This document shows positions 1 through 4,828 of a stretch of 8,886 bases of DNA, in pieces. This DNA comes from Microcaldota archaeon. Lineage in GTDB: Archaea > Micrarchaeota > Micrarchaeia > Anstonellales > J096. Under the pieces are notes generated by a model, which had not been told where the DNA came from, did no database searches, and was given only the letters and a program-made list of their open reading frames with translations. The stretch spans positions 1-8,886 of the forward strand of contig JAPLWW010000028.1 of assembly GCA_026396375.1 (NCBI GenBank). Reading direction: 5' to 3'. The stretch's first letter is position 1. Each line of letters begins with the position of its first letter. Made by a program: the position numbers and the translations under genes.

Positions 1-559
1 TGGGGGAGGCTGCATGCGCAACATCCTTTTCCTTTGGCATCTCCCTGAGCTTGGGTGTTGGGGATATATCCTGCTGAATTGCCGGCTCTTTCTTCTTTGG
101 CTGAATGATATCCGAAGCTTTTGCAGTTGGCGCTTCAGCCATCCTTATTTCAGAGGCCCTGGCTATTGGCAGTTTTTCCTCCGCTTTTCCGTTCAGTTCC
201 CTTTCGATTTTGGACTCTTCCATTTTTTTCAATTCCTTTAATTCCTTGGAAACTGGAATTTCATTCACAATGTCATTCTCGATTACATTTATTATTGGGG
301 GATACCTGTCCCGATCGAACTTGACATCGGCGATCTTGATGTAGTTGTATTCGCCTTTGTCGTTTTTTTTGCCATCGGAATAAAAAATTTCAGAAGCGCT
401 GCTGATCTTGATGTTTGAGGAATCCTTAAAACTTGACAGGATGATATTCCCTTCATTGTCCTGTCTTGGGAAAGACGAGCTGTAGATGTTATTGATTATC
501 AGATAATTCATGATCCTGTGCTGCTTTCTTTTGGCCGCTAATTCCTTTTCATCATCCAT
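1..559 (-). CDS. Hypothetical protein with charged, disordered C-terminal part (3' end cut by window)
   Basis: An open minus-strand frame runs from ATG at 559 to the left edge without a stop, giving 186 residues of a longer protein. It begins MDDEKELAAKRKQHRIMNYL. Residues 1 to about 95 look like a folded domain with alternating hydrophobic positions. From about residue 100 the sequence becomes rich in Lys, Glu, Pro and Ala (for example KELKELKKMEESKIEREL, then QPKKKEPAIQQDISPTP), suggesting a helical linker followed by a disordered tail. No family is recognised. The start is supported by the frame opening just upstream and by a TTTAAA box at 594-599, which would give a leader of about 11 nt. 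Its promoter region is shared with the divergent gene at 641. The plus-strand frames opposite it have no comparable support. Confidence 0.75.
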   Translation of the reverse strand, partial: MDDEKELAAKRKQHRIMNYLIINNIYSSSFPRQDNEGNIILSSFKDSSNIKISSASEIFYSDGKKNDKGEYNYIKIADVKFDRDRYPPIINVIENDIVNEIPVSKELKELKKMEESKIERELNGKAEEKLPIARASEIRMAEAPTAKASDIIQPKKKEPAIQQDISPTPKLREMPKEKDVAHAASP

Positions 560-593
560 CCTGATCCCTTGTTTAATATTGGCTGGAAGTGTT

Positions 594-599
594 TTTAAA
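594..599 (-). promoter_or_regulatory. Probable TATA box for the left-edge gene
   Basis: TTTAAA is centred 37 bp upstream of ATG 559. With the usual archaeal spacing of about 26 bp to the transcription start this predicts a short leader of about 11 nt containing GGGATCAGG. The box is palindromic, so it could also act rightward, but the plus-strand gene at 641 has a better placed box of its own. Confidence 0.45.
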
Positions 600-611
600 G
601 GATGGAGAAGA

Positions 612-617
612 CTTAAA
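612..617 (+). promoter_or_regulatory. TATA box for the gene at 641
   Basis: CTTAAA (within ACTTAAAAGC) is centred about 26 bp before ATG 641, the spacing expected if transcription starts at the A of the start codon. This favours ATG 641 as a leaderless start over the in-frame TTG at 623. Confidence 0.55.
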
Positions 618-640
618 AGCAATTGAAGGGAAAGCAAACC

Positions 641-1012
641 ATGGAAGTGCTTGCCAAGATCCATCCTTCTGAGATCAACGCCAACCAGTTCTCCGACACC
701 CAGCTGATCATAAGGATAAGGAATGACAAGAAAGGACAGTTCTGGTATGAGGGGGAAGTAAACGTCCCGAACCAGCTTTCATTAACTCCTGACCAAAGCC
801 TTTCCAAGGCAAAGATAAGGTTCGGGATCCTGAAGAAGGACGGGGAGATAGAGAAATACGTCAAGGTTTACGGGTCAAAGTATACCGATGCATCCAACTA
901 CTCAATTGCGCTCAATATATACGAATATGACAAGGACGGCGCCGTCTCCGACAGGAAAGACCTGGGCATCGAGATACAGTGCAAGCCTGCCATCAGCGAA
1001 ACGATCAGCTAA
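641..1012 (+). CDS. Hypothetical protein, probable beta-sandwich domain
   Basis: The gene encodes 123 residues starting MEVLAKIHPSEINANQFSDT. The pattern of short alternating hydrophobic/polar stretches (QLIIRIRND, GEVNVP, IALNIYEYD, LGIEIQCKP) suggests an all-beta, immunoglobulin-like sandwich; this is an inference from pattern only. There is no signal peptide or membrane segment, so a cytoplasmic protein is likely. No catalytic motif is seen and the family is not recognised. ATG 641 is preferred because a TATA-like CTTAAA lies about 26 bp before it and no Shine-Dalgarno sequence is present; a TTG start at 623 would add six residues. The gene at 1057 follows after 44 bp, with its own TATA-like box. 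Confidence 0.75.
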   Translation: MEVLAKIHPSEINANQFSDTQLIIRIRNDKKGQFWYEGEVNVPNQLSLTPDQSLSKAKIRFGILKKDGEIEKYVKVYGSKYTDASNYSIALNIYEYDKDGAVSDRKDLGIEIQCKPAISETIS

Positions 1013-1017
1013 AGGAA

Positions 1018-1023
1018 TTTAAA
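1018..1023 (+). promoter_or_regulatory. Probable TATA box for the gene at 1057
   Basis: TTTAAA lies five bases after the stop of the preceding gene and 36 bp before ATG 1057, predicting a leader of about 10 nt. An in-frame GTG at 1048 would be leaderless from the same box, so the start is not certain. Confidence 0.45.
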
Positions 1024-1056
1024 CTTATCCTAAAAAGATTAAGCCACGTGATAAAT

Positions 1057-1227
1057 ATGGCAGATGAGAAAGATATTATAGAAAGAGACGAATTCAAGGG
1101 AAACAAGATGCTTAGAATAAAGAGAACCGAGGACGACAAGTACCCTTTCCAGTTCGGGAAGAACAAGGCGAAGCTGATAGTCAGGAATTTCGAGGAGATA
1201 AAGAAGTTCGCTGAGGAAGAGGACTAA
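1057..1227 (+). CDS. Small charged hypothetical protein (56 aa)
   Basis: The gene encodes 56 residues, beginning MADEKDIIERDEFKGNKMLR and ending in an acidic FAEEED. It is soluble, rich in Lys, Glu and Asp, and has no membrane segment. The middle (IKRTEDDKYPFQFGKNKAKLIV) could form a small beta hairpin followed by a helix (NFEEIKKFAEEED). No family is recognised. The frame also opens upstream to 979, but that part overlaps the previous gene and its translation looks like noise. MADEK is also the start of the MscL protein nearby, which supports ATG 1057. The stop TAA at 1225-1227 abuts the stop of the opposing Nudix gene with no base between them. Confidence 0.7.
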   Translation: MADEKDIIERDEFKGNKMLRIKRTEDDKYPFQFGKNKAKLIVRNFEEIKKFAEEED

Positions 1228-1656
1228 TCAACTTTTCCTTATTTTTGTTGGGTCAATCCCCTTTTTCACAAAATTATTCAGCGGCAGATATAGGGGCTCT
1301 GGAAGATGGTTCCACTCGAACCATTCCCACTTTTCGCATTTTTCAGGCTCGAGGTTCCTTGCCTCCCCTGAAACATAGTCGGCTAAGACAAAAAGCGTGA
1401 TATAGTGCTTTCCATACTCAGGAAACACATCGTTTGTTATTGTCAAAAAACGGAAATTGGAGGCCTCAAGCCCGGTTTCCTCCAAAAGCTCCCTTCTTCC
1501 GCACTCCTCAGGGCTTTCGCCGAACTCAAGATGGCCCCCTCCAAAAGACCATGTGCCTATGCCAAGGCCGTTGCTTGAGCCTTTCCTTTTTCCAAGAAGC
1601 ACCTTATTGCCTCTGACAAGAACAACGCTCACTCCGACCAGAGGCCTGTTTTCCAT
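1228..1656 (-). CDS. Nudix hydrolase, NUDT15/MutT-like
   Basis: A 142-residue Nudix enzyme, which hydrolyses a nucleoside diphosphate linked to another group and needs Mg2+. The full Nudix box GX5EX7REUXEEXGU is present at residues 41-63: G41, E47, R55-E56 and E59-E60 are all there. Around it, LLGKRKGS (20-27), GGHLEFGESPEEC (40-52) and the later EPEKCEKWEWFEW resemble the NUDT15 branch, which sanitises oxidised or modified dNTPs; substrate here is inferred, not shown. It is the second gene of an operon: the mscL stop lies four bases upstream of its ATG at 1656. Its TGA stop (1228-1230) directly abuts the stop of the opposing small gene, so no terminator fits between the two. Confidence 0.93.
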   Translation of the reverse strand: MENRPLVGVSVVLVRGNKVLLGKRKGSSNGLGIGTWSFGGGHLEFGESPEECGRRELLEETGLEASNFRFLTITNDVFPEYGKHYITLFVLADYVSGEARNLEPEKCEKWEWFEWNHLPEPLYLPLNNFVKKGIDPTKIRKS

Positions 1657-1660
1657 CGGT

Positions 1661-1993
1661 TCACTTCTTGGTTACCTTGCTCTCGCCCATTACGAACTTC
1701 GCAAGGAAGAACACCACAAGCGCGATTATCAGGAAGTTTATCAATGCCGCGATGAATGCCCCTATTCCGAATTTTATCGGGCCAAGCGCAACAGTCATTG
1801 CCTGCCAATCCCCACCTGGTAGAAGCACGCCTATAACCGGCATGATTATGTTTGCAACCAAGGAGTTGACCAAGGCCGTTATTGCGACGCCCATTACAAA
1901 TGCGACCGCAAGCCCCATCACCTTGTACTCTGTCAGGAAGTCCTTGAACTCCTGCACTATACCCACCTTTTCAGCTGGTTTTTCGTCTGCCAT
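1661..1993 (-). CDS. mscL: Large-conductance mechanosensitive channel MscL
   Basis: A 110-residue membrane protein that forms a tension-gated pore and releases solutes under hypo-osmotic shock. Residues 11-21 (GIVQEFKDFLT) match the N-terminal amphipathic helix. TM1 spans about 25-55 and carries the family signature GLAVAFVMGVAITALVNSL followed by VANIIMP. A short periplasmic loop contains GGDWQ, and TM2 spans about 74-101. The protein ends in a short basic tail (KVTKK), so the long cytoplasmic helix bundle of bacterial MscL is largely missing. The ATG at 1993 lies 26 bp from a TTTAAA box, with no Shine-Dalgarno sequence, indicating a leaderless start. It is the first gene of a two-gene operon with the Nudix hydrolase. 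Confidence 0.93.
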   Translation of the reverse strand: MADEKPAEKVGIVQEFKDFLTEYKVMGLAVAFVMGVAITALVNSLVANIIMPVIGVLLPGGDWQAMTVALGPIKFGIGAFIAALINFLIIALVVFFLAKFVMGESKVTKK

Positions 1994-2016
1994 GGTTTGA
2001 TTGAATGAGTAAGATA

Positions 2017-2022
2017 TTTAAA
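2017..2022. promoter_or_regulatory. Shared palindromic TATA box for mscL and the acetyltransferase
   Basis: The palindrome TTTAAA is the only TATA-like box in the 51-bp gap. Its centre (2019.5) is 26.5 bp from the mscL start (1993, minus) and 25.5 bp from the acetyltransferase start (2045, plus). Both distances equal the usual archaeal TATA-to-start spacing, so one box can serve both leaderless genes. Confidence 0.65.
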
Positions 2023-2044
2023 GTCTGGGTTCGCTATTGAATCA

Positions 2045-2761
2045 ATGGCTGGAAAAGGCAATTGCCACAAAAAAATATCCTCTGGCATGGACTACTCATG
2101 GAAAACAAAAATTGGCTATATCCTTAAGGAGATTTTTCATATTGATTTTTTTAAGACAGCCTGGCTTTGGTTAAGGTATAAAAATGCCATAAGGAAAGAT
2201 TTGTCAAGATTTTTGCTGGTGTATAGGGGAACGGAAATAAGACTGAAGAGGACATCGATGATATACAATAATGGCAAACTGATGATTGGATATAAGGATG
2301 CAGATCCTTCGTTTCATACTGATGAAAAGAATTCCCTGAATATGGATGAAAATTCAAAGTTTTTTGTAGATGGATATTTCAGATTTTTTTCAGGATGCAG
2401 GATAGCCATTAGGGATGGGGCAGTTTTGAGGATAAAGGACGGATTCATGAGCTACAATTCAAGGATAGACTGCAGCAAAAGCATAGAAATGGGGGATGAT
2501 GTCATTATATCTGAAAATGTGGTGATTATGGATTCTGACAGGCATGATATCCTTAGGGAGGGCTATGAAAGAAGCAAGCCTATAAAGATAGGGGACCATG
2601 TGTGGATCGGTATTAGGGCAATGATCCTCAAGGGAGTGACAATCGGAAACGGCTCTATAGTTGCGGCTGGGGCAATTGTGACAAGGGATGTGCCTGAAAA
2701 CTGCTTGGTTGCGGGGATACCTGCAAAAGTGATCAAAAGAAATATAAGATGGAAAAAGTGA
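2045..2761 (+). CDS. Hexapeptide-repeat (left-handed beta-helix) O-acyltransferase
   Basis: A 238-residue protein with a divergent N-terminal half and a C-terminal left-handed beta-helix of the WbbJ/maltose-galactoside acetyltransferase type, which moves an acetyl group from acetyl-CoA to a sugar or similar acceptor. Hexapeptide-like repeats run from about residue 115 to 230. The stretch IKIGDHVWIGIRAMI (180-194), GVTIGNGSIVAAGAIVTRDVP (197-217) and AGIPAKVIK are the family hallmark. H167 in DSDRHDI occupies the position of the catalytic His of LacA-type enzymes. ATG 2045 is 25.5 bp from a TTTAAA box and is taken as a leaderless start; M15 (2087) is an alternative. The gene appears richer in A/T codons than its neighbours, compatible with acquisition. 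A role in surface glycan decoration is inferred from the nearby glycosyltransferase. Confidence 0.88.
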   Translation: MAGKGNCHKKISSGMDYSWKTKIGYILKEIFHIDFFKTAWLWLRYKNAIRKDLSRFLLVYRGTEIRLKRTSMIYNNGKLMIGYKDADPSFHTDEKNSLNMDENSKFFVDGYFRFFSGCRIAIRDGAVLRIKDGFMSYNSRIDCSKSIEMGDDVIISENVVIMDSDRHDILREGYERSKPIKIGDHVWIGIRAMILKGVTIGNGSIVAAGAIVTRDVPENCLVAGIPAKVIKRNIRWKK

Positions 2762-2762
2762 A

Positions 2763-2784
2763 TAGCCCCGCCCGGATTCGAACC
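2763..2784 (-). repeat. 22-bp direct repeat of the tRNA-Gln 3' end, copy 1
   Basis: This copy is identical to 2856-2877: it covers the acceptor 3' strand, the T-stem 3' strand, the T loop and two bases of the T-stem 5' strand. It begins two bases after the acetyltransferase stop codon. Tyrosine integrases commonly use tRNA 3' ends as attachment cores, so an att-site scar is one explanation; no integrase is present in the window. Confidence 0.85.
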
Positions 2785-2803
2785 TGCCCGGTCCTCATCC
2801 GGA
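2763..2803 (-). pseudogene. tRNA-like remnant (3' end identical to tRNA-Gln)
   Basis: Read on the minus strand, this segment has a plausible anticodon arm (TCCGG, loop ATGAGGA, CCGGG; 2803-2787), followed almost at once by a T loop TTCGAAT and an acceptor 3' strand CGGGGCT plus A. The last 22 bases equal those of the intact tRNA-Gln. It cannot fold as a normal tRNA: the would-be T stem (GCAGG against CCGGG) has two mismatches, the variable region is missing, and no matching AGCCCCG 5' acceptor strand or D stem lies upstream. It is therefore called a remnant. A split-tRNA 3' half is a remote alternative. Confidence 0.6.
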
Positions 2804-2855
2804 AGTACCACTGGATAATCTCAGATATGCCAAGAATAAAGCCGCGTATAACAGA

Positions 2856-2877
2856 TAGCCCCGCCCGGATTCGAACC
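2856..2877 (-). repeat. 22-bp direct repeat of the tRNA-Gln 3' end, copy 2 (inside the intact tRNA)
   Basis: This is the copy that belongs to the functional tRNA-Gln. The two copies are in the same orientation, with start points 93 bp apart. Confidence 0.85.
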
Positions 2878-2928
2878 GGGGTCCCCAGGTCCAAAGCCTG
2901 GTATCCTTGGCCACTAGACTACGGGGCT
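2856..2928 (-). tRNA. tRNA-Gln (anticodon UUG)
   Basis: On the minus strand a complete 73-nt cloverleaf is visible. The acceptor stem is AGCCCCG with CGGGGCT and discriminator A at 2856. The anticodon stem CCAGG/CCTGG encloses CTTTGGA, giving anticodon UUG (Gln). The T arm CCCGG-TTCGAAT-CCGGG is perfect, and the D arm has the loop AGTGGCCAAG. CCA is not encoded. A TTTAAA box centred at 2959.5 predicts a transcript start about five bases before the mature 5' end. No intron is present. Confidence 0.95.
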
Positions 2929-2956
2929 CTAATAGGCAATTAGGCCAGCAAATGAT

Positions 2957-2962
2957 TTTAAA
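2957..2962. promoter_or_regulatory. Shared palindromic TATA box for tRNA-Gln and the nucleotidylyltransferase
   Basis: TTTAAA is centred 25.5 bp before ATG 2985 on the plus strand. On the minus strand it predicts a start near 2933, five bases before the mature tRNA-Gln 5' end. It is the only well-placed box for either gene, and it rules against the earlier in-frame ATG at 2952, which would lie upstream of the box. Confidence 0.65.
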
Positions 2963-2984
2963 GTTAGGTGCTGATATTTCCCTA

Positions 2985-3539
2985 ATGGACGGGAAACACG
3001 CAATAAAGGAGATTTACCTTAAGACAGTGTCCGGAATCACTGATGAGGAATACTCAGGCCTTGATCCTGAAAAGAAGGAAATGCTGCATAAAATTGGCAA
3101 AAGGTATGTGATGAAGGAGGAATACAGGAAAAGGATAGTCGTTGTCCTGGCTGGCGGCGTGTTTGACCTTCTGCATGCAGGCCATCTTTTTTTCCTGAAA
3201 AAGGCGAAAGCCCTGGGCGATGTGCTTGTTGTTGTCATTGGAAGGGACGAGCACATAAGGAAAAAGGGAAGGGAGCCTTTGCACAGCCTGGAAGAAAGGG
3301 TTGAGATAGTCAACAATCTTAAGATGGTTGACCTTGCGATTCCAGGCTCAAGGGAGATAAGGGACGAGAAGGACTATGTTGACACGATAACACTTGTGAA
3401 TCCTGATATCATTGCCCTTGGCTATGACCAAAAGGAAATGAAGAATGACAAGGTAAAGGTCATAAGGATAGAGCACTCATACAAGCCAGATATCCTCAAA
3501 ACAAGCAAGATAATCAGAAATAACAAGGATAATTGTTGA
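2985..3539 (+). CDS. TagD/RibL-type nucleotidylyltransferase
   Basis: The 184-residue product belongs to the HxGH nucleotidylyltransferase superfamily, which joins a nucleotide to a phosphorylated acceptor with release of pyrophosphate. AGGVFDLLHAGH (56-67) carries the HxGH motif (H64, H67). GRDEHIRKKG (86-95), the segment LEERVEIVNNLKMVD (102-116) and ALGYDQ (144-149) are typical of glycerol-3-phosphate cytidylyltransferase (TagD) and archaeal FAD synthase (RibL). KTSKII near 172-177 stands where the family's C-terminal substrate loop lies. Sequence alone does not decide between the two activities. About 48 residues precede the catalytic core, forming a helical extension rich in Lys and Glu. 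ATG 2985 is chosen because it lies 25.5 bp from TTTAAA. The glycosyltransferase follows after five bases, which favours a glycan or head-group role. Confidence 0.85.
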   Translation: MDGKHAIKEIYLKTVSGITDEEYSGLDPEKKEMLHKIGKRYVMKEEYRKRIVVVLAGGVFDLLHAGHLFFLKKAKALGDVLVVVIGRDEHIRKKGREPLHSLEERVEIVNNLKMVDLAIPGSREIRDEKDYVDTITLVNPDIIALGYDQKEMKNDKVKVIRIEHSYKPDILKTSKIIRNNKDNC

Positions 3540-3544
3540 TTTGA

Positions 3545-4828
3545 ATGAAAGGCAAAAGGATATTGGTCATATCCCAAAGCCCATCTCACCCGCAAAATTC
3601 TGGGGACAGATCAAGAGTCTACAGCCTTCTTTCCAATATCAAAAAATTAGGACATGAAATCCATTTTGTATTTGAATACCGAAGCGGTTCTCATACCCAT
3701 ATGGAAAGGGCGGACATAAAAGCAATGAAAAAATCATGGGACAGGGTTTATGTCATATCTCCAATTTGGGGCAATCTCGAATATAAAATAAAGGAAACAT
3801 TATTATCCATAGATTATAATCTTTCAGAGCGGCTATTTTCGGAGATGTATGGATTGGTTAAGAATATGAGAATGTTCGCTTCAGGAAAATCCGCGGCATC
3901 GGTTTCAGACGAATTTTTGCACGGCAGCCATAACATCAATAAATTTGTCAAAAAACTGCTGGAAAGGGAAAAATTTGATGTTGTGATAGTCGAATGGGTG
4001 TATCTCTCGAAAGCTTTGGATCTGTTTGCCGATGACACCATAAAGATAATAGACACGCATGACTGCATATCTGGGAGAAACAGGGGATACCTGAAAGGGG
4101 ATGATAAGTACGGTTGGGCGGATTGCAACCGCAAGGAAGCATCCATCGAAATTGAATCTTCCTGCACACCTGAAAGCGAAGCAAAGGCTTTGGAAAGGGC
4201 GGATATAATAATCGCAATCCAGGACAAGGAAAAGGAAATTTTTTCAAAAATGGTGAATAAGAGAGTGGTCACGATCGGACACATACTCGAGCCGCATAAG
4301 CCGATAAGAAGATTAACCGGAAGGAAGAACATGCTTTTTGTCGGAACCAATTGCCCGAAAAACATTCACGCAATATCGAATTTCATCCGTTATGTCTTTC
4401 CAAAGGTCAGAAAAGATTTCCCCGAGGCAAGAATGATAATAGCTGGAAACGTCAGCCGCTCAGTAAAGGACTCGGACGGCATAACAAAACTTGGCGAAGT
4501 CATGGATATCGAAAAAGCATACGCAATCTCGGACATTGTGATAAGCCCTATGTTCCTGGGGGCGGGCTTAAAGATCAAGAATATAGCGGCAATGGCACAT
4601 GCCAAGCCTTTGATAACCACCACCATAGGAGCTGAGGGATTGGACAAGGCAAAAAATAAGGCTTTGCTGTTGGCAGACAATCCCAAGGAATTTGCCAGGG
4701 CCGTAAGAAAACTGTTTTCAAACAAAAGATTTTATGAGAGGATATCCAAAAACGAGTATGATTTTATCAGGAAGTACAACAAAGAAAACATCAATGCCAT
4801 AAAGGAATTATTAGCGCTGAAAAGATGA
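3545..4828 (+). CDS. Glycosyltransferase, GT-B fold, family 4-like
   Basis: A 427-residue retaining-type glycosyltransferase that probably adds a sugar from a nucleotide-sugar donor to a glycolipid or glycoprotein at the cytoplasmic membrane face. The N-terminal Rossmann domain opens with ILVISQSPSHPQNSGDRSRV, typical of the acceptor domain with its glycine-containing loop. IIDTHDC (about 170) precedes the domain linker. The donor domain begins near residue 263 (MLFVGTNCPKN) and contains FLGAGLKIKNIAAMAHAKP (from about 337) and GAEGLD (about 361-366), the family's nucleotide-sugar binding region. There is no signal peptide or membrane span. It starts five bases after the nucleotidylyltransferase stop and is likely co-transcribed. 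Its TGA (4826-4828) directly abuts the opposing stop at 4829. Donor and acceptor cannot be told. Confidence 0.88.
   Translation: MKGKRILVISQSPSHPQNSGDRSRVYSLLSNIKKLGHEIHFVFEYRSGSHTHMERADIKAMKKSWDRVYVISPIWGNLEYKIKETLLSIDYNLSERLFSEMYGLVKNMRMFASGKSAASVSDEFLHGSHNINKFVKKLLEREKFDVVIVEWVYLSKALDLFADDTIKIIDTHDCISGRNRGYLKGDDKYGWADCNRKEASIEIESSCTPESEAKALERADIIIAIQDKEKEIFSKMVNKRVVTIGHILEPHKPIRRLTGRKNMLFVGTNCPKNIHAISNFIRYVFPKVRKDFPEARMIIAGNVSRSVKDSDGITKLGEVMDIEKAYAISDIVISPMFLGAGLKIKNIAAMAHAKPLITTTIGAEGLDKAKNKALLLADNPKEFARAVRKLFSNKRFYERISKNEYDFIRKYNKENINAIKELLALKR

Noticed and set aside
105..344. Plus-strand frames near the left edge
   Set aside because: They are antisense to the long open minus-strand frame that starts at 559, whose composition and start context fit a real gene better.
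1457..2000. Plus-strand frames across the Nudix gene and mscL
   Set aside because: The opposite strand carries complete Nudix and MscL signatures and the plus-strand translations look random.
2749..2943. Plus-strand reading frame translating to SPARIRTG-type sequence
   Set aside because: It is the antisense translation of the tRNA-Gln gene and the tRNA-like remnant. SPARIRTG strings are a well-known artefact of reading tRNA T arms as protein.
3814..4365. 183-codon minus-strand frame inside the glycosyltransferase
   Set aside because: It is antisense to a glycosyltransferase with good family motifs; Ser/Leu-rich translation typical of a shadow frame.
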